DNA from: an uncultured Maribacter sp. | GTDB lineage: Bacteria > Bacteroidota > Bacteroidia > Flavobacteriales > Flavobacteriaceae | Reading direction: 5' to 3' | Length of the DNA: 64,000 nucleotides | Assembly: GCF_947495965.1 (NCBI RefSeq) | Contig: NZ_CANMBB010000006.1 | Coordinates: 151,764-215,763 of the forward strand | Shown here: positions 26,201 to 35,187 of the stretch, one piece after another | How the letters are laid out: each line of letters opens with the position of its first letter | Numbering within the stretch: position 1 is the stretch's first letter | The notes under the pieces: model-generated | What the model saw: only the letters and a program-made list of their open reading frames with translations | What the model was told of the DNA's origin: nothing | Databases searched by the model: none | Translations under genes and position numbers: made by a program

Positions 26201-26629
26201 TTATTTATGATGAAAAACCGTTTTAATTTCCATAGAAGCAAACTGGCGGAACATCTCCATTACACCACAATACTTTTCTATAGACAAGTCTACTGCTCTT
26301 TGTAATTTTTTCTCATGTAAATTTGGTCCTGTAAAATGATATTCTACCGTAACTGCATTGTAAAATTTTGGATGCTCGTCTGTTAAATTTGCAATAGTTT
26401 CTATCGTAAATTCTTCTACCTCTAGCTTCATCTTTTTTATCATTGCTGCTACATCTAAGCCAGAACAACCTGCAAGAGAACTAAGCATTAAGGCTTTGGG
26501 TCTATACCCACTACCATCTCCGCCATCTTCTTTAGCAATATCTATTTTTAGGCTATGCCCAGATGGGTTATCGCTCTCAAAAGCCATATTACCCAACCAT
26601 TTTGTAGTTACTTTATTTGTTGTACTCAT
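26201..26629 (-). CDS. OsmC-family protein
   Basis: A 142-residue OsmC/Ohr-fold protein. The N-terminal block DNPSGHSLKIDIAKEDGGDG and the helix with the first conserved Cys (LMLSSLAGCSGLDVAAMI) are typical, and the second Cys lies in EKYCGVMEMF. Members reduce organic hydroperoxides with these two Cys, though many OsmC-like proteins have unproven roles. It lies between the UDG-family gene and recJ on the same strand. Confidence 0.92.
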   Translation of the reverse strand: MSTTNKVTTKWLGNMAFESDNPSGHSLKIDIAKEDGGDGSGYRPKALMLSSLAGCSGLDVAAMIKKMKLEVEEFTIETIANLTDEHPKFYNAVTVEYHFTGPNLHEKKLQRAVDLSIEKYCGVMEMFRQFASMEIKTVFHHK

Positions 26630-26688
26630 AATTTATTTTCTGTGTTATTCAAAAATACAATTTCTAGACAGACAATGTATTTTTATAA

Positions 26689-27261
26689 TTATTTTAAAGT
26701 GCTCTTAACCCTCTCCTTAAACACCGGCAAAACATCTCTATTAAACCAAGGATTTTTAGTAAGCCAAAATCTATTTCTAGGAGAAGGATGCGGTAAAGGA
26801 AAGTGCTTAGGAAGGTAATTCTCAAATACGCGAACAGTTTCTGTTAAGTTCTTTTCTGCCGTTTTTCCTAAATAATATTTTTGGGCGTAGATACCTATTA
26901 AAAGAACCAATTCTAATTTCGGAAGTTTATTAAACAACTGCTCATGCCATAAAGGAGCACATTCTGGTCTTGGTGGTAAATCTCCCGTTTTTCCTTTTCC
27001 AGGATAACAAAACCCCATAGGAATAATTGCTATTTGTTTTTCATCATAAAAAACTTCGTCTGTTATTCCCATCCATTTCCGAAGCTGCTTTCCGCTGGGA
27101 TCATCCCATGGAATACCAGAAGCATGTACTTTGGTTCCTGGAGCTTGCCCTATAATTGCAATTTTAGCTTCCGGGTGCGCAACAACTACAGGCTTTGGGC
27201 CTAAAATTAAATGCTCCTTACAAATAGCACACGCTCGGATGTCGGAAAGGAGCTTTTCCAT
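26689..27261 (-). CDS. Uracil-DNA glycosylase superfamily protein
   Basis: A 190-residue protein with UDG-fold motif A as IIGQAPGTKVHASGIPWDD and motif B near the end as LPHPSPRNRFW. Two Cys near the start (ACAICKEHL) echo the first part of the iron-sulphur site of family 4/5 enzymes, but the second pair is not evident, so cluster binding is doubtful. It is likely a base-excision repair enzyme of uncertain specificity. It is six bases from the HopJ-family gene and cotranscribed with it. Confidence 0.85.
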   Translation of the reverse strand: MEKLLSDIRACAICKEHLILGPKPVVVAHPEAKIAIIGQAPGTKVHASGIPWDDPSGKQLRKWMGITDEVFYDEKQIAIIPMGFCYPGKGKTGDLPPRPECAPLWHEQLFNKLPKLELVLLIGIYAQKYYLGKTAEKNLTETVRVFENYLPKHFPLPHPSPRNRFWLTKNPWFNRDVLPVFKERVKSTLK

Positions 27262-27267
27262 TATATC

Positions 27268-27609
27268 TTATTTAGTTTTTAATGCTTCTCCATCAAAAGA
27301 AATTCCATCAAAACCTGTTGCCATAAAATTTCTAATATTCTGGTGTCCCGTTCCCTCTATATCTTGTAAAACCTCTTCTGTATAGTACTTACCAAAGCAA
27401 GCTAAAGTATCTTCTTTAGATAACTTTTGTAAACTAGCAAATGCAAACAACTTACAAGAGCCTGAGTTTTCGCCAGCATTATTTTGCAATTTTCCATTAG
27501 TAAAAGCGGTTGGCCTAAATTCATAATTGGCTTCAATAACGGCCATGGTATCTGTAAATTCAACTTTACCTTCTGTACTTAATTTGTTTTTAAAATCTTC
27601 TATTTTCAT
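27268..27609 (-). CDS. HopJ-family small protein
   Basis: A 113-residue protein I recognise as the HopJ family from NSGSCKLFAFASLQKLS, TLACFGKYY and GTGHQNIRNFMATGF. The family name comes from a Pseudomonas type III effector, yet homologues are spread through free-living marine bacteria without type III secretion, so a housekeeping role is more likely here; the function is unknown. It sits between rsmI and a UDG-family gene in a tight operon (13 and six bases). Confidence 0.85.
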   Translation of the reverse strand: MKIEDFKNKLSTEGKVEFTDTMAVIEANYEFRPTAFTNGKLQNNAGENSGSCKLFAFASLQKLSKEDTLACFGKYYTEEVLQDIEGTGHQNIRNFMATGFDGISFDGEALKTK

Positions 27610-27622
27610 ACTTAAATATCTC

Positions 27623-28294
27623 TTATTTTTTTCCTCCTACAACAATTACTATTTCGCCTTTGGGAGGTTTTTCTGTAAAGTGTTTTAAAACTTCCTCAGC
27701 GGTTCCTCTTACGGTTTCTTCATACATTTTGGTAAGTTCTCTAGAAACAGAAACTGGCCTTTCGGCATCAAAATATTCTACAAACTGTCCTAATGTCTTT
27801 ACTAGTTTATGAGGCGATTCATAAAAAATAATGGTTCTCGTTTCTTCGGAAAGTAGCTTTAATCGTGTTTGTCTTCCTTTTTTTACAGGTAAAAATCCTT
27901 CAAAAACAAACTTATCATTAGGCAACCCACTATTTACCAATGCAGGTACAAAAGCTGTTGCTCCAGGCAAACAGTCTACCTCAATATTTTCTGCAACACA
28001 AGCTCTAGTAAGTAAAAATCCAGGGTCTGATATTGCCGGTGTGCCTGCATCCGAAATTAAGGCAATAGTAGTTCCTGCTTGAATTTTATGTACCAAAGCG
28101 TCTACCATTTTATGCTCATTATGCATATGATGGCTTTGCATTGGTGTGCCAATTTCTAAATGTTTTAAAAGCTTACCACTAGTCCTAGTGTCTTCTGCCA
28201 AAATAAGGTCTGCATCCTTTAGTACACGTATAGCACGTAATGTAATATCTTCTAAATTACCTATTGGTGTTGGCACTAAATAGAGTTTTCCCAT
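27623..28294 (-). CDS. rsmI: 16S rRNA (cytidine-1402-2'-O)-methyltransferase
   Basis: A 223-residue tetrapyrrole-methylase-fold enzyme that methylates C1402 of 16S rRNA using SAM. Signature blocks are LVPTPIGNLEDITLRA, ILAEDTRTSGKLL, LISDAGTPAISDPG and LPGATAFVPALVNSGLP. The length fits the short bacterial form without the C-terminal extension. It is the first gene of the rsmI-hopJ-UDG run. Confidence 0.97.
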   Translation of the reverse strand: MGKLYLVPTPIGNLEDITLRAIRVLKDADLILAEDTRTSGKLLKHLEIGTPMQSHHMHNEHKMVDALVHKIQAGTTIALISDAGTPAISDPGFLLTRACVAENIEVDCLPGATAFVPALVNSGLPNDKFVFEGFLPVKKGRQTRLKLLSEETRTIIFYESPHKLVKTLGQFVEYFDAERPVSVSRELTKMYEETVRGTAEEVLKHFTEKPPKGEIVIVVGGKK

Positions 28295-28303
28295 ACTGCA
28301 AAT

Positions 28304-28660
28304 TTACGGCCTTACTTTCTTTCCAAGAAAATACGAAGTCAATAAAACTACCAAACCTACAACTGCTAAGGCTTGTTGGCCATCATTAATCATATAATGT
28401 GCAAAAAAAGCGAGTACAAAATCGAAGAAAAAACCTGCATATGCCCATTCCTTTAAAGCTTTTCCTTTATTAGATAATAGTACTCCTAATCCTAATAATT
28501 TTGCCACAGCTAACGGATAAATTATGTAGGTAGGATACCCAAAAGATATAAACGCATCTTTAATCATTTCATGCTTAAAAAAATACATAGATGCAGAAAA
28601 AAGCATTAATACCGTTAATAAGCCTGTTGCAACCCAATACATTATTTTTTGTGTTTTCAT
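28304..28660 (-). CDS. DoxX-family membrane protein
   Basis: About 118 residues with four hydrophobic helices and the family feel of DoxX-like proteins (SFGYPTYIIYPLAVAKLLG, LKEWAYAGFFFDF). I chose the ATG at 28660 (MKTQKIMYW), since the 25 residues before it in the open frame are basic and do not fit the fold. The physiological role is unknown. It is 10 bases upstream of rsmI. Confidence 0.8.
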   Translation of the reverse strand: MKTQKIMYWVATGLLTVLMLFSASMYFFKHEMIKDAFISFGYPTYIIYPLAVAKLLGLGVLLSNKGKALKEWAYAGFFFDFVLAFFAHYMINDGQQALAVVGLVVLLTSYFLGKKVRP

Positions 28661-28767
28661 TTTATACTTTTTTGATTTACTATAAATGCTTAGTCGTACA
28701 AATAGTCTTAAAACAACAATACCCTGCAAAAGCAAGGTATTGAAATTAAAAAAAATATTTTAAAGTT

Positions 28768-29451
28768 TTACGCAAACTTACGCTCAATAAGCTGCATAAA
28801 ACGTTGCTCTAAATCTTCTTTTCCCTCCCAATTATTATAATCTGGTTTTACCATATTCACAATAAAAGAAACAGAACGTTCTTCTGAGTCTATGGTATTT
28901 AACTGTGATAATACACGGTTGTAATCTTCTGTACTATCATTAAAAAGGTGCTTTACAAACGCAAGTCTATTATTTAAATCTACCTTAATTTCCTTGTTAC
29001 TTATTCTATCATTTACAGATTTTGTTTCTCTGGTAAGCAACTCATCCTCTTTTGGCATAAAAAGTTCTTTATCATTCTTAGCGTACTTAGGTTTTCCTAA
29101 AAATTCTGATAAAACGGCATCAACTTTTTTATCCTCTGGCATTTCTAAAACCATGTCTTTTATGGTATCCATACCAGGAATCATAATATCTTCTTCATGC
29201 GGATTGCTTTCTGGAACTAGTTTATTTTCATTTAAAACTGCATTCGCCATTTTTTCAAACTTAGCCGCTATAGGGCTTTTAGCAACATTTACTTCAACGT
29301 CATTTAAGTTATCATTTATGTATTTTAAAACTGCTAATTTCTCATACATCTCTTTACTTGCATCATATAGTGCCGTAATTTCTGTAAGGTCTTCTGCAGT
29401 AATAATTTGTGTTGCTAGTTTTACTAACTCTGCTTTTATTTTCTTTTTCAT
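28768..29451 (-). CDS. Conserved-looking protein of unknown function
   Basis: A 227-residue soluble, charged protein without signal peptide or membrane segment. Helical N-terminal half (ITAEDLTEITALYDASKEMYEKL), an acidic linker around residues 80-130, and a helical end (NRLAFVKHLFNDSTEDYNRVL). I have seen similar unnamed proteins in Flavobacteria but cannot name a domain. It is divergent from tdk across 103 bases. Confidence 0.7.
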   Translation of the reverse strand: MKKKIKAELVKLATQIITAEDLTEITALYDASKEMYEKLAVLKYINDNLNDVEVNVAKSPIAAKFEKMANAVLNENKLVPESNPHEEDIMIPGMDTIKDMVLEMPEDKKVDAVLSEFLGKPKYAKNDKELFMPKEDELLTRETKSVNDRISNKEIKVDLNNRLAFVKHLFNDSTEDYNRVLSQLNTIDSEERSVSFIVNMVKPDYNNWEGKEDLEQRFMQLIERKFA

Positions 29452-29554
29452 GACGCTATTTTTATCCTTTCAGAAAAGGTGTATTTTTTTCTTAAATTTA
29501 TATCATCGCTAAATAAGAACGAAAAAACACCTTATTTTCGTCTAAAATTACAAA

Positions 29555-30199
29555 ATGTTTCTTGAAAATACCGTTAATCATAAAGAACAATTTGGCTGGA
29601 TTGAGGTTATTGCTGGATCTATGTTCTCTGGTAAAACAGAAGAATTAATTAGAAGGTTAAAACGTGCTCAATTTGCTAAATTAAATGTTGTCATTTTTAA
29701 ACCCATGGTAGATACACGTTACGATAAAAGTAAAGTGGTTTCTCATGATTCTAATGAAATACATTCTACGCCTGTAGAATCTGCCGCTAAAATTAGAAAA
29801 CTCGCAGAAAATTGTGACGTTATAGGCATTGATGAAGCGCAGTTTTTTGATGATGAAATTGTGGCTGTTTGTAATGATCTTGCAAACAAAGGTATTCGTG
29901 TTATTGTTGCTGGTTTAGATATGGATTTTAAAGGAAATCCTTTTGGGCCAATGCCTAATCTAATGGCCACTGCAGAATATGTAACTAAAGTTCATGCTAT
30001 TTGTACACGATCTGGAAACTTAGCAAATTATAGTTTTAGAAAAGCTAATAGCGAGGATCTTGTTCTTTTAGGAGAAGTAGAAGCATACGAACCGCTAAGT
30101 AGAGGTTCTTTTTACAAAGCTCAATTAAAAGAAAAGGTAAAAGAATTTCCAGTAAAATCTCAAGAAATAGCACCTTCTAAAAAAAACGCTAATGGCTAA
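29555..30199 (+). CDS. tdk: Thymidine kinase
   Basis: A 214-residue class II thymidine kinase that phosphorylates thymidine for nucleotide salvage. The P-loop is [15 protein letters not shown] (Lys27), the Walker B region is [10 protein letters not shown], and the lasso region has ICTRSG. Zinc-site cysteines are largely absent: the usual C-x2-C is C-x2-S (CTRS), and the later C-x2-(C/H) pair is replaced by SRGSFYKAQ. This seems usual for the phylum from memory. The last eight bases overlap alr. Confidence 0.95.
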   Translation: MFLENTVNHKEQFGWIEVIAGSMFSGKTEELIRRLKRAQFAKLNVVIFKPMVDTRYDKSKVVSHDSNEIHSTPVESAAKIRKLAENCDVIGIDEAQFFDDEIVAVCNDLANKGIRVIVAGLDMDFKGNPFGPMPNLMATAEYVTKVHAICTRSGNLANYSFRKANSEDLVLLGEVEAYEPLSRGSFYKAQLKEKVKEFPVKSQEIAPSKKNANG

Positions 30200-31298
30200 A
30201 ACTCAAGAAACAGTTTTAGAGATTAGTATGTCTGCTCTAGAGCATAATTATAATTTTATAACCTCTAAAATAAAACCCACTACTAAATTCTTAGCGGTTA
30301 CTAAAGCTTTTGCCTACGGCAGTGATGCCTGTAAGATTGCAAAAAAACTAGAAAGTTTAGGGGTAGACTATTTTGCAGTTGCGTATACAAAAGAAGGGGT
30401 AGAATTAAGAAATTCTGGAATTAAATCCCCTATCCTAGTTCTACACCCGCAAGCAGTAAATTTTAAAACTGTTCTAAAATATAACCTAGAGCCTAATTTA
30501 TATTCTAAAAAAATTCTTGAAGAATTTTTAGAGGTAGCAAAACAAGAAAATAAAAGTAATTACCCTATTCATATAAAGTTTAATACAGGACTAAATAGAT
30601 TAGGTTTTACCAAAGAAGCTATTCCTAAAATTATTTCTATTATAAAGAGCAATAGTACTTTACATGTACAAAGTATATTTTCTCATTTAGCTGCATCTGA
30701 AGATTTAAATGAAAAAAAGTTTACACAGGGTCAAATAAAACAATTCTGTGAAATTAAAGAAGAAATAGAAAAATTACTTTCGTACCCTATACTAACACAT
30801 ATGGCAAACACTTCTGGAATATTAAATTATCCTGAAGCACATTTTTCTATGGTTCGGAGTGGTATAGGACTATACGGTTATGGAAATAATCCTTATTTTG
30901 ATAAAAAATTAAAGCCTGTAGCAACCTTAAAAACAATTATTTCTCAAAAACATATCTTAGAACCTGGAAAAAGTATAGGATATAACAGGGCTTTTATTGC
31001 AGATAAAACTATAGTTACAGCAACATTACCAATTGGTCATGCAGACGGTATTGGTAGGCAATACGGAAAAGGAAAAACATTTGTAGAAGTAAACGGAAAA
31101 AAAGCACTTATTATTGGTAATGTTTGTATGGATATGATTATGATTGATGTAACAAATATTGAATGTGAGGAAGGTGATGAAGTAATTATTTTTGGACCAG
31201 AACAATCTGCAGAAGATTTTGCAAAAACAGCAAATACTATTTCCTATGAACTATTAACAGGTATTGCATCTAGAGTTAAAAGAACATTTTTAATTTAA
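30192..31298 (+). CDS. alr: Alanine racemase
   Basis: A 368-residue PLP enzyme that makes D-alanine for peptidoglycan. The PLP lysine lies in [11 protein letters not shown], and the other blocks are [39 protein letters not shown] and [13 protein letters not shown]. The length is normal for a stand-alone enzyme, without the MurF fusion seen in some Bacteroidota. It overlaps the end of tdk by eight bases, so it is translationally coupled. Confidence 0.96.
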   Translation: MAKTQETVLEISMSALEHNYNFITSKIKPTTKFLAVTKAFAYGSDACKIAKKLESLGVDYFAVAYTKEGVELRNSGIKSPILVLHPQAVNFKTVLKYNLEPNLYSKKILEEFLEVAKQENKSNYPIHIKFNTGLNRLGFTKEAIPKIISIIKSNSTLHVQSIFSHLAASEDLNEKKFTQGQIKQFCEIKEEIEKLLSYPILTHMANTSGILNYPEAHFSMVRSGIGLYGYGNNPYFDKKLKPVATLKTIISQKHILEPGKSIGYNRAFIADKTIVTATLPIGHADGIGRQYGKGKTFVEVNGKKALIIGNVCMDMIMIDVTNIECEEGDEVIIFGPEQSAEDFAKTANTISYELLTGIASRVKRTFLI

Positions 31299-31379
31299 TT
31301 TATGTTTTCTAAATTTAAAATGTGACTTTTTTTATTAAATTGCGTCTAAATACATGTAACCAATTAAACACTAAATATT

Positions 31380-31784
31380 ATGTTAAAAGAATTTAAGAAT
31401 TTCATCATGACCGGAAACGTGATTGATTTTGCAGTAGCAGTTATTATGGCAGGTGCACTTGGCGCAGTAATTACTGGTTTCGTTTCTAAAATTGCTATGC
31501 CACTTATTGGTCTAGTAACTGGTGGAGTAAGTTTTTCTGATAAATTTTGGACTCCAGGAGATGAAGTTTACAAAACAGTAGCAGCTGCTAAAGAAGCAGG
31601 AGTAGCAGCTGTAGAATACGGAGCATGGATTGACACCATTATTAGTTTAATTATAGTTGGTTTTGTTATGTTCTTAATTGTAAAAGCTTACAACAAAACA
31701 AAAGCTCCAGAACCAGAAGCTGCACCTGCAGGACCAACTGCAGAAGAATTGCTTACAGAGATTCGTGATGCTTTAAAAAAGTAA
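31380..31784 (+). CDS. mscL: Large-conductance mechanosensitive channel
   Basis: A 134-residue inner-membrane channel that opens on membrane stretch to release osmolytes. The family start FKNFIMTGNVIDFAVAVIMAGALG (first helix and pore), the periplasmic loop with a small insertion around residues 50-75, a second helix (TIISLIIVGFVMFLIVKAYN) and the C-terminal helix TAEELLTEIRDALKK are all visible. Monocistronic, with a terminator downstream. Confidence 0.97.
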   Translation: MLKEFKNFIMTGNVIDFAVAVIMAGALGAVITGFVSKIAMPLIGLVTGGVSFSDKFWTPGDEVYKTVAAAKEAGVAAVEYGAWIDTIISLIIVGFVMFLIVKAYNKTKAPEPEAAPAGPTAEELLTEIRDALKK

Positions 31785-31809
31785 TCATTATACTTTTTAC
31801 ACATAAAAT

Positions 31810-31837
31810 AACCCTGTCTAAATAGATGGGGTTTTTT
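31810..31837 (+). terminator. Terminator after mscL
   Basis: AACCCTGTCTA and TAGATGGGGTT form an 11-pair stem with two G-U pairs and a two-to-four-base loop, then TTTTT. Confidence 0.8.
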
Positions 31838-31904
31838 ATTGACAGAAACATTTTGTTGCAAATAAAACATTTTGTTATATTTTAATTATTCTTTGTTTTA
31901 ATAC

Positions 31905-31934
31905 TTGTACAACTCCAAGTTATACTTAAATTTG
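31905..31934 (+). promoter_or_regulatory. asd promoter
   Basis: TTG at 31905-31907, 19 bases, TAAATTTG at 31927-31934 followed by C, a full Bacteroidota consensus about 27 bases before the GTG start. Confidence 0.8.
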
Positions 31935-31960
31935 CAGCTTAATCTTTAAATAAAGTAAAA

Positions 31961-32950
31961 GTGAAAATAGCAGTTGTAGGAGCTACAGGAATGGTAGGAG
32001 AGGTAATGCTAAAAGTTTTAGCAGAGCGTAATTTTCCTATTACAGAGTTATTATTAGTTGCCTCAGAACGTTCTGTAGGTAAAAAATTAGCATATAAAGG
32101 TGTAGATCACACAATTATTGGATTAGCAGATGCAGTAGCAGCTAAACCAGATATTGCTATTTTTTCGGCTGGTGGAGATACTTCATTAGAATGGGCTCCT
32201 AAGTTTGCAGAAGCAGGAACAACTGTTGTAGATAATTCATCTGCATGGCGTATGGATCCTACTAAAAAACTAGTAGTTCCTGAAATTAATGCAAATGAAC
32301 TAACAGCAGAAGATAAAATTATTGCTAACCCTAATTGTTCTACAATACAATTGGTCATGGCATTATCTCCATTACACAATACATATAAAATGAAACGTGT
32401 GGTAGTATCTACGTACCAATCTGTTTCAGGTACAGGTGTTAAAGCTGTAAAACAGTTAGAAAATGAGGTTGCTGGCATAGAAGGAGAAATGGCATACCCT
32501 TACCCAATTGGGCGTAATGCATTACCTCATTGCGATGTTTTCTTAGAAAATGGTTACACTAAAGAGGAAATGAAATTAGCAAGAGAGCCTCAGAAAATTT
32601 TAAATGATAGAACTTTCTCTATTAGTGCTACCGCTGTTCGTATACCAACTGCAGGTGGCCACTCAGAATCTGTAAATGTAGAATTTGAAAACGATTTTGA
32701 CTTAAATGAAGTTCGTAGCATATTAAACGATACTCCAGGAGTAACAGTGCAAGATAATCCAGATACGAATACCTATCCAATGCCAATTTATGCTCACGAA
32801 AAGGATGATGTTTTTGTTGGAAGAATTCGTAGAGATGAAACACAGCCTAATAGTTTAAATATGTGGATTGTTGCAGATAACCTTAGAAAAGGTGCTGCTA
32901 CAAATGCTGTACAAATTGCAGAATATTTAGTAGACAAAAAATTGGTGTAA
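31961..32950 (+). CDS. asd: Aspartate-semialdehyde dehydrogenase
   Basis: A 329-residue NADP enzyme of the lysine/threonine/methionine pathway that reduces aspartyl phosphate to the semialdehyde. It starts with GTG (MKIAVVGATGMVGEVML, the nucleotide-binding loop). The catalytic Cys is in IIANPNCSTIQLVMAL and the catalytic His in VRIPTAGGHSESVNVEF. Length normal. It is monocistronic, with promoter and terminator. Confidence 0.97.
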   Translation: MKIAVVGATGMVGEVMLKVLAERNFPITELLLVASERSVGKKLAYKGVDHTIIGLADAVAAKPDIAIFSAGGDTSLEWAPKFAEAGTTVVDNSSAWRMDPTKKLVVPEINANELTAEDKIIANPNCSTIQLVMALSPLHNTYKMKRVVVSTYQSVSGTGVKAVKQLENEVAGIEGEMAYPYPIGRNALPHCDVFLENGYTKEEMKLAREPQKILNDRTFSISATAVRIPTAGGHSESVNVEFENDFDLNEVRSILNDTPGVTVQDNPDTNTYPMPIYAHEKDDVFVGRIRRDETQPNSLNMWIVADNLRKGAATNAVQIAEYLVDKKLV

Positions 32951-32989
32951 ACTTTAAGGTAGACACAAATATTTTAATCCTCCTTTAAA

Positions 32990-33024
32990 AACCTTTGACC
33001 CTTTTAGTGTCAAAGGTTTTTTTG
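32990..33024 (+). terminator. Terminator after asd
   Basis: AACCTTTGAC and GTCAAAGGTT form a ten-pair stem with a nine-base loop, followed by TTTTTTG. It lies 39 bases after the asd stop. Confidence 0.88.
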
Positions 33025-33054
33025 TGTTAATTTAGGGCTGATTAATTAAAAAAA

Positions 33055-35187
33055 ATGAAAACCTCTACATTTTTAACCTTATTAGTACTAGTAAATACCC
33101 TTTGTATGGCGCAAGAGAAAGAAGCTCCTTCTATTACATATCCTATCACAAAAAAAGTTAACATTGAAGACTCCTTTTTTGGAACTACCGTAAAAGATCC
33201 TTATCGTTGGTTAGAAGATGATAGAAGTACCGAAACAGAAGATTGGGTAAAAGAACAAAATAAAGTCACTTTTAGTTACCTAGACAAAATTCCGTTTAAA
33301 TCGAAATTAAAAAATAGACTAGAAAAACTGTGGAATTATGAAAAATTAACTTCCCCATTTAAAAAAGGAAATTACACCTATTATTATAAAAATGATGGTT
33401 TGCAAAACCAATATGTACTTTACAGAAAAAACTTGAAAGATGAGGAAGAAGTGTTTTTAAATCCAAATACCTTTTCTAAAGATGGAACAACATCTTTATC
33501 TGCAATAAAATTTTCTAAAGATGGCTCCCTTGCAGCCTACCTTATTTCTGAAGGGGGTAGTGATTGGAGAAAAGCTATAGTGTTAGATACTAAAACCAAA
33601 GAAATAATTGGAGACACTTTAGTAGACATAAAATTTAGTAGTATTTCTTGGAAAGGTAATGAAGGTTTTTACTATTCTAGTTATGACAAACCAGAAGGTA
33701 GTGAGCTTTCTGCAAAAACAGACCAACACAAAGTTTATTACCATAAACTTAAAACGCCACAGAGTTCTGATGACCTAATATATGGAGGCATTGAGACCGA
33801 AAAACATAGGTACGTTGGTGCTAGTGTAACAGAAGATAATACATACTTATTAATCTCTGCATCTACCTCAACATCTGGAAACAAGTTGTTTATTAAAGAT
33901 TTAAGAATTCCAAACGCACCTCTTGTTACTATTCTAGACCACACAAATACAGATAGTCATGTTATTGAAAATGTAGGCTCCAAACTCTACATTGTTACCA
34001 ATTTAAACGCTCCAAATAAAAAAATAGTTACCGTAGATGCTGCCAATCCTACACCCGATAAATGGATAGATTTTATTCCAGAAACTAAAAATGTTTTAAG
34101 CCCTAATACTGGCGGAGGTTATTTCTTTGCAGAATATATGGTAGATGCTATTTCTAAAGTATATCAATATAATTATAATGGTAAGCTTATAAGAGAAGTA
34201 AAACTTCCTGGAATAGGTAGTGCAGGTGGTTTTGGAGGAAAAAAAGAAGATAAAGATTTTTACTTTTCTTTTTCAAATTACAAAACACCAGGTTCTTATT
34301 ATAAATACAATGTAGAAAGCGGGGAGTACAATTTATATTGGACTCCAGAAATTGATTTTAATTCAGATGAATATGAATCTAATCAGGTATTTTATATGTC
34401 TAAAGATGGCACCAAAATACCAATGCTAATTACGCATAAAAAAGGGGTTGAGTTAAACGGTAAAAACCCAACTATTCTATACGGCTATGGTGGATTTAAT
34501 ATTAGTTTAACGCCTTCTTTTAGCATTACCAATGCTGTTTGGATGGAACAAGGCGGAATTTATGCTGTGCCTAATCTTCGTGGTGGTGGCGAATATGGTA
34601 AAAAATGGCATGACGCTGGTACCAAAATGCAAAAACAAAATGTGTTTGATGATTTTATTGCAGCCGCAGAATATTTAATAGAAAACAAGTATACTTCTTC
34701 TAACTTTTTAGCACTTCGTGGTGGTAGTAATGGCGGGCTTTTAGTAGGCGCTACTATGACACAACGCCCAAATTTAGCTAAGGTAGCACTACCTGCTGTT
34801 GGTGTTTTAGACATGCTACGTTACCATACTTTTACTGCAGGTGCAGGTTGGGCTTACGATTACGGTACTGCAAACGATTCTAAAGAAATGTTTAACTATT
34901 TAAAAGGCTATTCTCCTGTCCATAATGTAACACAAGGAACAACTTACCCAGCTACTTTAATTACCACCGGAGACCATGATGACCGTGTTGTTCCTGCACA
35001 TAGTTTTAAATTTGCCGCAGAATTGCAATCCAAACAAACAGGAGAAAATCCTACTTTAATTAGAATAGAAACTAATGCTGGCCATGGCGCGGGTACCCCT
35101 GTAAGTAAAACGATAGAACAATATGCCGATATATTTTCTTTTACTTTATTTAATATGGGATTTAAAACTCTCCCAAATAACAACTAA
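33055..35187 (+). CDS. Prolyl oligopeptidase (S9 family), exported
   Basis: A 710-residue serine peptidase. A signal peptide (residues 1-20, ending CMAQ) is followed by the S9A N-terminal segment (DPYRWLEDDRSTETEDWVKEQN), a beta-propeller domain and the alpha/beta hydrolase domain. Catalytic residues: Ser558 in GGSNGGLL, Asp in GDHDDRVV and His677 in NAGHGAGT. It cleaves after proline in short peptides, probably in the periplasm. Its stop codon is directly followed by the ATG of an ABC ATPase gene. Confidence 0.95.
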   Translation: MKTSTFLTLLVLVNTLCMAQEKEAPSITYPITKKVNIEDSFFGTTVKDPYRWLEDDRSTETEDWVKEQNKVTFSYLDKIPFKSKLKNRLEKLWNYEKLTSPFKKGNYTYYYKNDGLQNQYVLYRKNLKDEEEVFLNPNTFSKDGTTSLSAIKFSKDGSLAAYLISEGGSDWRKAIVLDTKTKEIIGDTLVDIKFSSISWKGNEGFYYSSYDKPEGSELSAKTDQHKVYYHKLKTPQSSDDLIYGGIETEKHRYVGASVTEDNTYLLISASTSTSGNKLFIKDLRIPNAPLVTILDHTNTDSHVIENVGSKLYIVTNLNAPNKKIVTVDAANPTPDKWIDFIPETKNVLSPNTGGGYFFAEYMVDAISKVYQYNYNGKLIREVKLPGIGSAGGFGGKKEDKDFYFSFSNYKTPGSYYKYNVESGEYNLYWTPEIDFNSDEYESNQVFYMSKDGTKIPMLITHKKGVELNGKNPTILYGYGGFNISLTPSFSITNAVWMEQGGIYAVPNLRGGGEYGKKWHDAGTKMQKQNVFDDFIAAAEYLIENKYTSSNFLALRGGSNGGLLVGATMTQRPNLAKVALPAVGVLDMLRYHTFTAGAGWAYDYGTANDSKEMFNYLKGYSPVHNVTQGTTYPATLITTGDHDDRVVPAHSFKFAAELQSKQTGENPTLIRIETNAGHGAGTPVSKTIEQYADIFSFTLFNMGFKTLPNNN

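Noticed and set aside
27268..27609. Type III effector
   Set aside because: No secretion genes nearby, and the operon context is housekeeping; the family name is historical.
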